In this document: one piece after another, positions 36,795-45,971 of the stretch | Layout of the letters: each line of letters starts with the position of its first letter | Position numbering within the stretch: position 1 is the stretch's first letter | NCBI RefSeq assembly: GCF_022179465.1 | Contig: NZ_BPQV01000007.1 | Coordinates: forward strand, 211,189 to 275,188 | DNA from: Methylobacterium organophilum | GTDB lineage: Bacteria > Pseudomonadota > Alphaproteobacteria > Rhizobiales > Beijerinckiaceae | Direction: 5' to 3' | DNA length: 64,000 nt | The notes under the pieces: model-generated | What the model was told of the DNA's origin: nothing | The model's input: the letters and a program-made list of their open reading frames with translations, nothing else | Database searches by the model: none | Translations under genes and position numbers: made by a program

Positions 36795-37586
36795 TCAGCC
36801 CTGGATCGCGTAGCGATAGGCGCCCGACGCCGGCGCGGAGGCGAAGCTGAAGGTGACGGTGTTCGTGTCGGTGGCGACCCAGTCGGCCATGACCTCTTCG
36901 TCGGTCGCGTTGAGGCGCAGTGACACCAGCACGTCCTTGCTGCCGAGGTTATGCGCCACGGCAATGTTGGTGGCCGACCCGTTTCCGAGGTTGCCGGCGA
37001 CCTTGCGCGAGACGACGGCGGTGTCGATCGAGAAGCCCGCCGAGCCGACGGCGAGACCGCCGCCTGGGGCCGCCACCCCGGTGAAATTCGAGCCGGACAG
37101 CTGGACGCCGTTGCTCGCCGTGTAGCTGGCGCCCCCACCAAGGGTCCCCCAGGTGGTCGCCGTGGTCCCGATGGTCACCGCGGCGTCCGAGATGACGAGA
37201 TAGACCTTGTCGGCGTTGACGCTGCCTTCGGTGACGGTGACCGCGGTGCCCGGGTTGAGCTCGGTGCCGGTGTCGGCGTCGAGCGCGCGGGTCAGTGCCG
37301 CGGCCGCGCCCGTCCAGACGTAGAGGCCGTTCTCGGCGCCGCTCGACTGGTTTTTCAGGAGCACGCGGTCGTTGGCGGCCAGCGTGACACCATCGAGCGT
37401 CGCGCCGGGCGACGAGAGGGTGACGTTGCCCGTCGAGGCCGCGCGCACCGGCTGCTTCCAGGACAGGCCGCGCGCGACGTTGTCGACATACTGCTTGTTG
37501 GCCGCATCCGTGTTCGCGGCTGGGTCGCCGAGGTTCTGGATGCGCTGGTTCTGGAGGTCGAGGCCGTTCGAGACCTTTTTCGGCAT
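36795..37586 (-). CDS. tail fibre-like protein
   Basis: A 263-residue fibre protein. It starts with the collar-type KVSNGLDLQNQRIQNLGDPA motif (NLGDPAANTDAANKQYVD) found at the start of many tail-fibre repeat blocks. The end (AVAHNLGSKDVLVSLRL) has the same module as the next gene. Likely part of host attachment. Confidence 0.7.
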   Translation of the reverse strand: MPKKVSNGLDLQNQRIQNLGDPAANTDAANKQYVDNVARGLSWKQPVRAASTGNVTLSSPGATLDGVTLAANDRVLLKNQSSGAENGLYVWTGAAAALTRALDADTGTELNPGTAVTVTEGSVNADKVYLVISDAAVTIGTTATTWGTLGGGASYTASNGVQLSGSNFTGVAAPGGGLAVGSAGFSIDTAVVSRKVAGNLGNGSATNIAVAHNLGSKDVLVSLRLNATDEEVMADWVATDTNTVTFSFASAPASGAYRYAIQG

Positions 37587-37595
37587 GGCGGATCC

Positions 37596-38210
37596 TCAGG
37601 CGAGCACGACGGAGCCGGCGGTGGGCACGGCGAAGACGATGGTGACGGTGGTGGCGGTCGCGACGACGTCGGCGAGCATCTCGGCGCCGGACGTGTCGTA
37701 GACGGTGACGATCGGGCGCCGGCCGAGCCCATGGGGGATGATCCAGGTGCCGGCCGGCGTGACCTGGGCCCGCTCGGTCGCCCCGGACCCGCCTGGCGAA
37801 GGGGCGCCCCCACCGGACCCGCCATTCTGGGGTGGTTGCACCGCTGCTGGGGCATCCTCGACCCAGATGCGGCCCTGTGCCCAGGTCTGCCGGTGTCCGC
37901 CGTGAAGGCAGCGCAGGGCATAGCGCCCCAGGCCGCCTGCCGGCAGGCTTAGGCTCTGGCCGGTGCTGTAGCTCCACGTCACCGTCCCGCCCGCCACATC
38001 GACGGCGAGCGCGGCGGGCGAGGCGGCAACGATCTGGCCCGCCTCGACCTGAGAGAGGTCGGCACGCAGGAGCGCCGGCCACCAGATCGTCAGCTCGAAC
38101 TCCGCGCTGGCCGGGATCTCGGAGGCGCCAGCGGTGCCGAAGCGCCAGACGAGCGGAGGCGTGTCGTCGCCGCGCACGAGGCGCTGCTCGACATAGGCAG
38201 AACCGGACAT
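37596..38210 (-). CDS. phage protein with shared fibre C-terminal module
   Basis: A 204-residue protein. Residues ~1-110 are unknown, then comes a Gly/Pro/Ser-rich linker (GGSGGGAPSPGGSG). The ending WIIPHGLGRRPIVTVYDTSG repeats the module at the end of the neighbouring fibre protein. Probably a fibre or its adaptor; the family of its N-terminal part is unknown. Confidence 0.55.
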   Translation of the reverse strand: MSGSAYVEQRLVRGDDTPPLVWRFGTAGASEIPASAEFELTIWWPALLRADLSQVEAGQIVAASPAALAVDVAGGTVTWSYSTGQSLSLPAGGLGRYALRCLHGGHRQTWAQGRIWVEDAPAAVQPPQNGGSGGGAPSPGGSGATERAQVTPAGTWIIPHGLGRRPIVTVYDTSGAEMLADVVATATTVTIVFAVPTAGSVVLA

Positions 38211-38340
38211 GGCAACCCGTCGGAATGATGAAGCGAGACGGCCGTTCCGCTCGGGCCGCGCGTCAGCGCTGCGGGATGAAGCTCATCACGGCGACTTCTG
38301 ACGAGCTACGGGGAGGCCACCCCGGTAAAGCGAACGAGGA

Positions 38341-40374
38341 TCACGGGACGAACTTGAGCGCGTTCGACGACGTGTCCCGGTAGACCGCTCCACTGGGCAG
38401 CCCGCTCGGCGAGGTCGGGAAATTCTGGACACTCATGCCGTAGGTGACCAGCCGTCCATCGGTGTCGAGGACGAGGCTGTTGCGGCCCTGGCGGCTGTCG
38501 TACAGGGCGAACTGCCCCCCGGTGAGCGAGAATTTCCCGAACTGCGTGTTGTCCTGGACATCGTCCAGGCGAACGCCCGGGTCGGCTCCTGTCGTCCGCA
38601 CGCCGCCGTCGAACAGCAGGGGACCGCCCTTGCCCAGCGTCCGGGCGGGCACGTTGGACCAGCCGTTCGCCGTCGTCGGGTTGCCGCCGCCGAAAAGCGT
38701 GTCGTCGACCCGCACCGTGGCGGAGGAGTTCGGGTCGAACTCGATGGCGAATTTCGAGGTTTGGCCCGAACCCGATGCGGTCTTGTAGCCCGCATTGAAC
38801 CGGAAATTGCCGCCGATCGTCAGACGGGAGTTGGCCGCGCCCGCCATATAGATGTCGGAGAACTGATTGGGCTTGTTGAGGAAGGAGCCGGCGCGGTCCG
38901 TGTTGCCGCCGTAGATGCCCCAAGCGGAATAGGGGTCTTGGCTGTCGTACCAGATGTTGTGCTCGCCGTTGTTGTCGGCGGACAGGCCGTAGATGTAGTT
39001 GACCCCCGGCGCCCCAGCCTGATCGTAGATGACGACGCCGCGACGGACCCCCGCGTAGGCCTTGAGGCCGTACACGTTGAAGCCCCCGCTGGAGTTGAAC
39101 AGGATATTGTCGCGCCCGGCATAGATCAGGTCCACGGCGTACATGCGCCAGTCGTAGGCCCCGGTCACCGAGACGTTGTCGCGGTAGGCACCGTTGACGT
39201 AGAGCTTGTTGATGACCGCGAACCCGTTCCACCAGCCGGAGGCGTTGAGGCCATCTCCGGGCGGCGAGAAGATTTCGAGGTTGTCGAGCTTCACCACCGT
39301 GTAGACCGGGTTGCTGGCCGGGCTCTGAATTGCGAGCCCGTGGGCGACGTTGCGGCCGGCCGCGTCATTCTTGTCGGGATGCTTCAGGATCAGGTTGCCG
39401 AGCCGGATCTGGCAGGGCGGCGCACCGCCCGAGGCATAGTAGTCGAAACCATCGTGGGCGCAGGCAATCGTCACGCCCGGCGCGGTCGTCCCGGCAGCAG
39501 CCAGCAGCGTGGTCCCGCGCGGGTCTGCATCGAGATCGATGCCTCGGCTCAAGGTGATCGGCCGGTGGAGGATCTGACCGCTCGGGAGCGCCACTCTGCA
39601 GACCGGCTTGCCCTCGGTGCCGCGTCCCTGGCAGGTCGCGATCGAAGTGTTGAGCGCAGCCGTGTCGTCCGTGATGCCGTCCGCCTTGATGCCGCAGGTG
39701 CGCGCATCCAGGAACCCGCCGATCGGGCCGCGTATCCAACGCCCCGGGCCGGAAGCGCCGGAGGGCGCGATCGCGGTGCATCCATCATCGGCCGAGGTCG
39801 AGGTCGACGCCCAAGTATAGGTCGCCCCGCCCCCATCGCCTGCCTCGTAGTAGCCCGATGTCCTAACGGCGGCGCCGTTCACCAAAGGAGCGGTCGGCCA
39901 AGCCTTCAGCGCCGAGACCGATGGCACGTTGAAGTGGGTTGCGCCCAACCAATCCGATTGAGTGCGAGAACCGCTGGCGCCCGGCGCCCGAGCAGACATC
40001 AGCGACACGTCACCGGTCGAGCCGGAGCCCGTAAGCGACAGGACCTGCGCCCCGAGCGTCCCAGTGAACACGGGACCGGCTAGAGGAGCGAGTCCGGAGA
40101 TGGTTTTGGCGAGGGTCCCGACCGGCGCAGTGGTGTTCGGCGCCACGCTCATCAGGGATGCGTCGCCCGTCGAGCCGGGCCCGGTGATCTGCAGGACGTC
40201 CGGGGTCAGGATCGTCTTGCCGGCCTGCCGCTTGCCGAGGCTCGGCAGGCCGGAGCCGAAGCTGATCGTGCCGTCGCTCTTCAGCGTGCCCGGCGAAAGC
40301 GGGCGGTCCTGAGAAAGCGCCGGCCCGGCAGCGAGCAGGACGCCGAGAAGGACGGAGATGCGAAGCCTGCTCAT
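38341..40374 (-). CDS. tailspike with pectate-lyase-like beta-helix and signal peptide
   Basis: A 677-residue protein. Residues ~1-22 look like a Sec signal (RLRISVLLGVLLAAGPALS), which is odd for a phage structural protein. Repeated GSTGD-x-SLMS stretches follow. The pectate-lyase superfamily motif GIKADGITDDTAALNTSI (near residue 230) opens a right-handed beta-helix. It probably binds or trims host surface polysaccharide. The ATG at 40374 overlaps the upstream stop by four bases. Confidence 0.8.
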   Translation of the reverse strand: MSRLRISVLLGVLLAAGPALSQDRPLSPGTLKSDGTISFGSGLPSLGKRQAGKTILTPDVLQITGPGSTGDASLMSVAPNTTAPVGTLAKTISGLAPLAGPVFTGTLGAQVLSLTGSGSTGDVSLMSARAPGASGSRTQSDWLGATHFNVPSVSALKAWPTAPLVNGAAVRTSGYYEAGDGGGATYTWASTSTSADDGCTAIAPSGASGPGRWIRGPIGGFLDARTCGIKADGITDDTAALNTSIATCQGRGTEGKPVCRVALPSGQILHRPITLSRGIDLDADPRGTTLLAAAGTTAPGVTIACAHDGFDYYASGGAPPCQIRLGNLILKHPDKNDAAGRNVAHGLAIQSPASNPVYTVVKLDNLEIFSPPGDGLNASGWWNGFAVINKLYVNGAYRDNVSVTGAYDWRMYAVDLIYAGRDNILFNSSGGFNVYGLKAYAGVRRGVVIYDQAGAPGVNYIYGLSADNNGEHNIWYDSQDPYSAWGIYGGNTDRAGSFLNKPNQFSDIYMAGAANSRLTIGGNFRFNAGYKTASGSGQTSKFAIEFDPNSSATVRVDDTLFGGGNPTTANGWSNVPARTLGKGGPLLFDGGVRTTGADPGVRLDDVQDNTQFGKFSLTGGQFALYDSRQGRNSLVLDTDGRLVTYGMSVQNFPTSPSGLPSGAVYRDTSSNALKFVP

Positions 40375-41318
40375 ACGGCGCGGATCCACAGATTGGCGGC
40401 GCCACGGCGGAAGCCGAGGCCCTGGTAGGGATTGGTGATCTGGACGGAGGCCTGGCCGGCGATGCTGTCACCCGTGCCGGCCTGGATGGTGATCGGGAGG
40501 GTTTCGGAGCAGGCCCCGCTCTCGTCCGCGATGAAGAGCACCTGCCCGAGCGGGTAGCGAGCGGGCAGGAACACGGTGCGCGGCGCGGTGAGAGACACCA
40601 GCCCGACCTGCACATCCGTGGAGAGACAGTGATAATCCAGATCGGAAACACTGGTATGGTGGATGGCTGCGCAGCCCTCGATCGCATCCGGAATGGTCGT
40701 GGTCTGGTCGCCGATCGTGACGGACGCCAGCGGGATGATGGCCTCGATAACCGCTCGGGCAGAGGAGTCGGAGGGCACGTCGCCGAGGAAGGTGCGCAAC
40801 CTAAAGGAGGCGAGGCCGCCCACTGCGCCCACGTCGTCCCGGATGATCGAAGCCTCGCCGAGGGCGACGGTGATCGCGTTCGCCGCATCGGCGCGCCCCA
40901 TCGGCTGGCGCCATTTCGCACCGCTCGGCACGGCGTTGGCCAGCGAGCCTCCTGCCCCTATGAAGAGGCGATCGCCGCCGGCGAAGGCACCGAGGATCCC
41001 TGTCATGGGGCCGATGGACTGCGCCAGGCCGCTCACGCCAACGGCCACGTCCTGCGTCAGGATGCCGAGGACACGGCCGCAATGGCTCGGATCGTAGGGG
41101 TCGGCCTGGATCATCTGCAGCCCGGCACCGACTACCACGGTGCCCCTGGTCATCGCCACGGCCGCCACGCGCTCGACGAAGGCCGCACCGCCTCGGGTCA
41201 GCTCGGTCTGCCGAACGCGGACGAGACGGCCGTTCTGATGCACGGGCACGAGTTCGTTGCCGGTGATCTGGGCAGCCGCAGGCAGCGCCGGAACCGTAAC
41301 GGTCACCAGATCGGTCAT
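40371..41318 (-). CDS. phage tail-associated structural protein
   Basis: A 315-residue beta-rich protein starting LVTVTVPALPAAAQITGNEL. The middle has Gly/Ala-rich stretches and the end a compact beta module. It is translationally coupled to the tailspike (ATGA). Its family is not recognised; from place it is a fibre component or adaptor. Confidence 0.55.
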   Translation of the reverse strand: MTDLVTVTVPALPAAAQITGNELVPVHQNGRLVRVRQTELTRGGAAFVERVAAVAMTRGTVVVGAGLQMIQADPYDPSHCGRVLGILTQDVAVGVSGLAQSIGPMTGILGAFAGGDRLFIGAGGSLANAVPSGAKWRQPMGRADAANAITVALGEASIIRDDVGAVGGLASFRLRTFLGDVPSDSSARAVIEAIIPLASVTIGDQTTTIPDAIEGCAAIHHTSVSDLDYHCLSTDVQVGLVSLTAPRTVFLPARYPLGQVLFIADESGACSETLPITIQAGTGDSIAGQASVQITNPYQGLGFRRGAANLWIRAV

Positions 41319-41397
41319 CGGGCTCTCGGGAGACGGGATGGGGGACTCGGAGGGCGGCGGGCGGGGACGAGGCGCCGGTGCGGCCGTCGCCCGGGCT

Positions 41398-41814
41398 CTA
41401 CGCCTCGATGAGAGCGGCCGCGCGGAACAGGTCGTCGATCTCGGTGGAGGTCAGGCCGAGAGTGGTACCGATCTGCACGACATAGGGGTTGGTCCGCTGC
41501 CAGCTCGAGGCCTTGTCGAACCACAGCTTCACCTCGTCGGTCCCCTCGGCCACGAGCGCCTTCACCTGGGCGAGCAGGCCGATCCGCAGCAGCTGGATCT
41601 GGGCCTGCACGCTGGATACCGCGCCCGGAACCGGTGGGGGCTCCGCGGGGGCCGGGACGAGGGCCCCGTCCTGCAGCATCCAGGCCTTCGGGGCGGCGAA
41701 CTGCTCGAGGGTACAGGGGACCTCGTGCTCGTGCGGCTCGTAGCCGGGCACGGAGGTCTGCGACGAACCGATCCCGCGGCCGGTCGCGGGATCCAGAAGA
41801 AGATAGGTCTGCAT
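41398..41814 (-). CDS. 138-aa phage protein, possibly a fibre chaperone
   Basis: The N-terminal part (residues 1-60) is beta-rich and hydrophobic and resembles the start of tail-fibre assembly proteins. The rest is helical (AQVKALVAEGTDEVKLWFDK). Three bases separate it from the large fibre gene upstream, suggesting it helps that protein to fold. Not firmly identified. Confidence 0.4.
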   Translation of the reverse strand: MQTYLLLDPATGRGIGSSQTSVPGYEPHEHEVPCTLEQFAAPKAWMLQDGALVPAPAEPPPVPGAVSSVQAQIQLLRIGLLAQVKALVAEGTDEVKLWFDKASSWQRTNPYVVQIGTTLGLTSTEIDDLFRAAALIEA

Positions 41815-41817
41815 GGG

Positions 41818-42999
41818 TCAGCCCGGGATGAAGAGGTAGGTCAGGTACTGCGACGCCGGGAACTGGATGGATTGGGATGGCTGGCAGTCGCTGCTCACCG
41901 TCACCGCGTCCCCCGCCGAGACCTTGGCGCTCGCGATCGAGGTGCTCGCGCCGGAGATGCTGTCGCCTGCCCCGGTGGTGGCGTTGCCGTTCACCGACAC
42001 CGTCGCGGAGTTGGAGATGTTGCCGTTCGACGGGCTGGAGTTGAGCGTCGAGAACACCAGCACCACGCCGGCGAAGGTTGCCGTGAAGCTGGCGCTCAGC
42101 CGCGAGTTGACGCCGGTCTGCGGCAGATAGGCGAAGCGCTGCTGGGTCCCCGTGAAGCCTGATCCGGGCGGCGCGATCTCCTGGGCGAGGTTCAGGAGCA
42201 CCAGGTTCGTGCCGTCATAGGTCAGCGCCGCGACCCGGCTGATATCGCCCGGGCGCAGCGCGTTGCCGTTCGAGCGCACCACGTTCCTGGGGCCGAAGCC
42301 ATTGAGGTCGGCTGTGACCGGCCCGGTGTTCGAGCCCGACAGGCCGATGATGTAGAGGGCATCGACCTCGTAGCGGGCCGGGCTCGGCGAGAGGCTGGCG
42401 ACGATCGTGTTGACGCTACCCGAGTTGGTGCCGCGATACAGCGGCGCCGGCGCGCTTCCTATGCCGTGCAACTGGAGTGCGGTCCCATCGTCGAGAAGAA
42501 CGATGGTCTGGCCCGCGACCCAGTCGCCCCTCCGGATCGCCGTGCCATCGGGCCGGACCACGTTGCGGAGGCCCGCTCCGAGGTTCGCCTGCGTCCCACC
42601 GTCCACGGAGTCGTGGGCGACCTTGACGATGTAGGCGACGAAGGGCTCGTAGCTCGCGATCACCGGCGACACGGCTGCGCTGACGACGGCAGCTGCGTTC
42701 GATGTATCCGTGCCGTGATGCCAGAGCGCCGGGCCCGGCGTACGGCTGGCGATCGCCTTCCACAGCATCGCGTCGTCGGCATTGTCGAGATCGATCCCGG
42801 ATGCGCGGATCGCGTAGCGCAGCTGGGCGAGCAGGGCATTCGCCCAGACGGCCTGCAGCTGCGTGCCGTCGCGGTTCGCCTGGCTCGAACAGGGCGCGAA
42901 CCACGTGTCGGTGCCACCGAAAATGCGGGTGTCGGACGGCCGCGAGGTCACGGCTCCGACCGCCGAAGCGGGGCCGAGCAAATCGAGGTTGGCAACCAT
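41818..42999 (-). CDS. tail fibre protein (Mu S-like position)
   Basis: A 393-residue fibre candidate. Its N-terminal part has TDTWFAPCSSQANRDGTQLQ then AVWANALLAQLRYAI, a pattern seen in Mu-like tail-fibre starts that attach to the baseplate. Beta-rich repeats fill the rest. It follows the gp48-like gene as Mu S does. Confidence 0.65.
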   Translation of the reverse strand: MVANLDLLGPASAVGAVTSRPSDTRIFGGTDTWFAPCSSQANRDGTQLQAVWANALLAQLRYAIRASGIDLDNADDAMLWKAIASRTPGPALWHHGTDTSNAAAVVSAAVSPVIASYEPFVAYIVKVAHDSVDGGTQANLGAGLRNVVRPDGTAIRRGDWVAGQTIVLLDDGTALQLHGIGSAPAPLYRGTNSGSVNTIVASLSPSPARYEVDALYIIGLSGSNTGPVTADLNGFGPRNVVRSNGNALRPGDISRVAALTYDGTNLVLLNLAQEIAPPGSGFTGTQQRFAYLPQTGVNSRLSASFTATFAGVVLVFSTLNSSPSNGNISNSATVSVNGNATTGAGDSISGASTSIASAKVSAGDAVTVSSDCQPSQSIQFPASQYLTYLFIPG

Positions 43000-43069
43000 G
43001 AGGATGAGGCTCCGGCGCGTCCGGAACGACCGGCGCGGCAGGTTAAGGGTGCCCTGTCAGGGCCGGCGG

Positions 43070-43789
43070 TCACGCGTGGATGAGGATGGCCGCGTTCTGC
43101 TCGGTCACGACGGGCGATGCCGTTTCGGTGCCGAGAACCTGAGTGCCGTAATCGAGCTGGTAGGCGACCTCGACGTGAGCGGGCACGACCCGCTCGAGGA
43201 GACAGGCCAGCGCCGAGATGTCGGGATCACAGCCGAAGACCGCGTCGAGAATGCTGCAGTCCATCGAGACGGCGCCGGCCGACGTCTGCGTGTAGGCCGG
43301 GCTCTGGTTCAGGTAGACCGTGAAGAGAAGGTGCGAGCGCACGTAATCGCCGCCGGCGACGGCGCAGTCCATCACCATCATGTCGGCATAGCTCGCGCAG
43401 TCCCCGTTGTCGCTCGAGCATTCGATCTCCCACCCGGCGCGCCGTGCGATCTCCCGGTAGTAATCGCACCGGGTGCCCCCGAGCGCGGCCACCTTGCTGC
43501 AGAGGTCCGGAAAGGGGTCGCAGGCGTCGGGAAGGCCGTACTCGACGAGCCAAGCGTCCTCGAGCTCGTCGGTCGTGCCACACCAGAACTGCCGGCGCAG
43601 ATCGCAGATGCGCTGGTGGGCGAAGGCGAAGACATGCGCCACGCCGCGCCAGAAGCCCCACTGCACGCTCCCGGGACGGTGCGCGGCCGCCCAGGCAAGC
43701 CCCGAGGGCAGGAGCGCGCGGAACTCGGCGTGGCAGTCGTCGAGATCCGGGCAGTACTCCGGATCGATGCCGATCAGGCAGTCGCTCAC
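43070..43789 (-). CDS. Mu gp48-like baseplate protein (YmfQ/DUF2313)
   Basis: A 239-residue protein rich in cysteine (about a dozen, clustered at 130-160 and 190-215), which is unusual for the family. The first part (LLPSGLAWAAAHRPG, then FAHQRICDLRRQF) matches the gp48/YmfQ pattern. It is part of the baseplate wedge. Its ATG overlaps the gp47-like stop by four bases. Confidence 0.75.
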   Translation of the reverse strand: MSDCLIGIDPEYCPDLDDCHAEFRALLPSGLAWAAAHRPGSVQWGFWRGVAHVFAFAHQRICDLRRQFWCGTTDELEDAWLVEYGLPDACDPFPDLCSKVAALGGTRCDYYREIARRAGWEIECSSDNGDCASYADMMVMDCAVAGGDYVRSHLLFTVYLNQSPAYTQTSAGAVSMDCSILDAVFGCDPDISALACLLERVVPAHVEVAYQLDYGTQVLGTETASPVVTEQNAAILIHA

Positions 43790-44907
43790 GAGGAGACCTG
43801 CGGGAAGGAGAGGGTGCCGAGCACCGGGATGAAGCCGGCCGGGATCACCACGTCCGCGCCGGGCGCGGCGAGGCCGTGACTGTCCTCCCCGGAGGCCTGC
43901 GAGACCGCCTCGTCGAACCAGCTGGCCGACATCGTATGCGGCGTGGTCAGGAACGGCAGGGCGGGGTGTCCCGCATCGGTTCCGGAGACGCGGCCGCGCC
44001 GGGCGATCATATCGGCGAGCTCGGTCCGGATCGCGCTCTGGACGCTCTTGATGTTCGGCGCGAGCTTGGAGAGCGTGACGTCGATCGGGTAGGGCTGGGC
44101 GGCCAGCACGAAGACGTCCGCATCCGAGGGCGCGTAGAGCTGGAGGTGCTCGGAGATACGGACCAGATCCGCCTGGGTCGGGATGCCGTTGGGCCGGCTG
44201 TCGTCCATCAGCGGGTAGACCGCGACCGTGCCGCGGCCGAGGGGGCGGCGGGCCACGAAGACCCGGGTCACCCCGGCGACCTCGCCGGCCCAGGACACGT
44301 AATCGGCCGGCGCCCCGCCGTGGATCGGATTGCGCTTTCGGAACAGCACCCGTGCCCGGAGGCTCGTGCCGATATCCTCCGGCTCGGCGCCGCCCTTCAG
44401 GCCGGCGGCATCGACGGTGATGCTGTCGATCGCGCCGGAGGTGCCGTCGCCTGGATCGAGGAGCGCATCCGCTTCCGTGTTTCCGGCTGTGCCGGCGACG
44501 AGGGCGGTGACGCCCATCGCGTAGGTCTCGGCGCCCGTGGTGGTCCGGGCCGCGGCGGTGACGAAGGCGGCTCCATCCGAGCGCAGGAGCGTGGCGCCCT
44601 TCAGCACGGTCGAGGGACCGCTTGTCGCGATCACGACGGTGCCGACCGCCGGCGCGGCCGGCTGCCGGGACAGCCCGAACTCGGTGGCGTGCCGCAGCAC
44701 GCCGTCAGGGCTGGCCGTGTGGGCGAAGATGTCCTGGCGCACGATGTCGAGGCGCTGGAACAGGGCCGCCATCGCCCCGCCGATCACCTTGGCGGTGACG
44801 GAGAGGTTGTTCGGCCAGATCGCGGCGTCCGAGCCCTTCAACTCGGAACGGAAGCTCAGGCGGGCCCGGCGGACCGTGTCGGCGAGGCTCGGGATCGTGA
44901 AGCTCAC
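43786..44907 (-). CDS. baseplate J / Mu gp47-like protein
   Basis: A 373-residue protein beginning SFTIPSLADTVRRARLSFRS, with the baseplate J motif region (TALVAGTAGNTEADALL near residue 135) and a C-terminal adaptor region. It forms the baseplate wedge. GTG at 44907 overlaps the upstream stop (GTGA), and GGAG precedes it; the longer frame upstream lies within the gp46-like gene. Confidence 0.85.
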   Translation of the reverse strand: MSFTIPSLADTVRRARLSFRSELKGSDAAIWPNNLSVTAKVIGGAMAALFQRLDIVRQDIFAHTASPDGVLRHATEFGLSRQPAAPAVGTVVIATSGPSTVLKGATLLRSDGAAFVTAAARTTTGAETYAMGVTALVAGTAGNTEADALLDPGDGTSGAIDSITVDAAGLKGGAEPEDIGTSLRARVLFRKRNPIHGGAPADYVSWAGEVAGVTRVFVARRPLGRGTVAVYPLMDDSRPNGIPTQADLVRISEHLQLYAPSDADVFVLAAQPYPIDVTLSKLAPNIKSVQSAIRTELADMIARRGRVSGTDAGHPALPFLTTPHTMSASWFDEAVSQASGEDSHGLAAPGADVVIPAGFIPVLGTLSFPQVSS

Positions 44908-45473
44908 GCGACCTGCTCCCAGATCTGTTCGAAGCGCCGGGCGAACAGCGTGGTGCCCTCCCGCGCGTAGAGGCCGACCTCGAGCTCGATGCGCTGGCGC
45001 GGCTCGTTCAGCGTCGCGGTGCACGTGATGCGCGCGACGATCCCTTGCGGGCTCTGCAGAGGCTCGAGGGCCTCGTAGGCGAGCTGCTCGGCCCAGCGCC
45101 GCATGTCCTCGCCGGCCGGGCCCGACAGGGGCGCGCGCCGGAACAGCCAGAGCAGGGAGCCGAGCGGGCCCTCGCCGGCGGCGGCGTCGACGTCGATGGC
45201 GTCGCCCCACCAGCCGCGCGGATCGCCGTCGGCGAGGTAGGCGAGCGGATGGTCGGTCGGGCAACGCCGGTCCGTGAACAGGCAGAGGATCACGGCGGAG
45301 GCGAGCCCGGCCTTCGCCTGCAGGCCGCCGCGGTTGCTCGGCTCGTCGCTGCCGGCGAGAGCCCAATCCGCTCCGTTCTCGAGCACGACGAGGTCACCCG
45401 ACCAGACCGTGTCCCAGACCAGGTACGGATCGCCGTCGCAGCCCTCGGCCTGACGGATGCGCACGTCGACCAT
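44904..45473 (-). CDS. Mu gp46-like baseplate protein
   Basis: A 189-residue protein with the gp46 pattern: ILCLFTDRRCPTDHPLAYLADGDPRGWWGD split by proline, then RWAEQLAYEALEPL. It corresponds to the short baseplate wedge protein (gp25-like). It lies between gp45- and gp47-like genes as in Mu. Confidence 0.85.
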   Translation of the reverse strand: MVDVRIRQAEGCDGDPYLVWDTVWSGDLVVLENGADWALAGSDEPSNRGGLQAKAGLASAVILCLFTDRRCPTDHPLAYLADGDPRGWWGDAIDVDAAAGEGPLGSLLWLFRRAPLSGPAGEDMRRWAEQLAYEALEPLQSPQGIVARITCTATLNEPRQRIELEVGLYAREGTTLFARRFEQIWEQVA

Positions 45474-45476
45474 GGC

Positions 45477-45971
45477 TCAGACCGCATAGACCTTCGAGGC
45501 GGATCCTTGGGCGGTATCGCCGTGGCTGTCGACGTCGCCCTTGCGATGGACGAGCTGGCCGCCCTCGCCGCCGAGGTGGACCTCGCCGTCGAGCACGATC
45601 TTCTGGCCCTTGAGGGTGATGGTGCCGCCGCTGACGAGGCGGATGTTCTTCTCGACCAGCGAGATCGCGTTGCCATGGGCATCGTAGATCACGGTGTCGC
45701 CGGCCTTCTGCTTGGACGGCCGGTGGTCCTTGTGCTCGCCCTGCAGGAACAGCATCCGGTCCGAGCGGCCCCCGAGCGCCAGGACGAACCCCTCGGACCC
45801 GATCGGCGGCACCGAGGAGACGCCGTGCCCCTGCTGGCGGTAGACCTTGAACTCCTCGCCCTTCAGCCCGGTGGCCGTGACGATCTGCTGGGTGCCGTCG
45901 TCCTCGACCTTCTTGATCGCGGCCCGGCGCAGCATGGTGCGCACGGCGTCGTCCGTGTCGAAATAGGCCAT
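45477..45971 (-). CDS. Mu gp45-like baseplate spike protein
   Basis: A 164-residue protein with an OB-like N-terminus (AAIKKVEDDGTQQIVTATGL), then a beta-helical needle (VSGGTITLKGQKIVLDGEVH) ending near HRKGDVDSHGD. It is the membrane-piercing spike. Three bases separate it from the gp46-like gene; its start overlaps the preceding stop by one base. Confidence 0.85.
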   Translation of the reverse strand: MAYFDTDDAVRTMLRRAAIKKVEDDGTQQIVTATGLKGEEFKVYRQQGHGVSSVPPIGSEGFVLALGGRSDRMLFLQGEHKDHRPSKQKAGDTVIYDAHGNAISLVEKNIRLVSGGTITLKGQKIVLDGEVHLGGEGGQLVHRKGDVDSHGDTAQGSASKVYAV

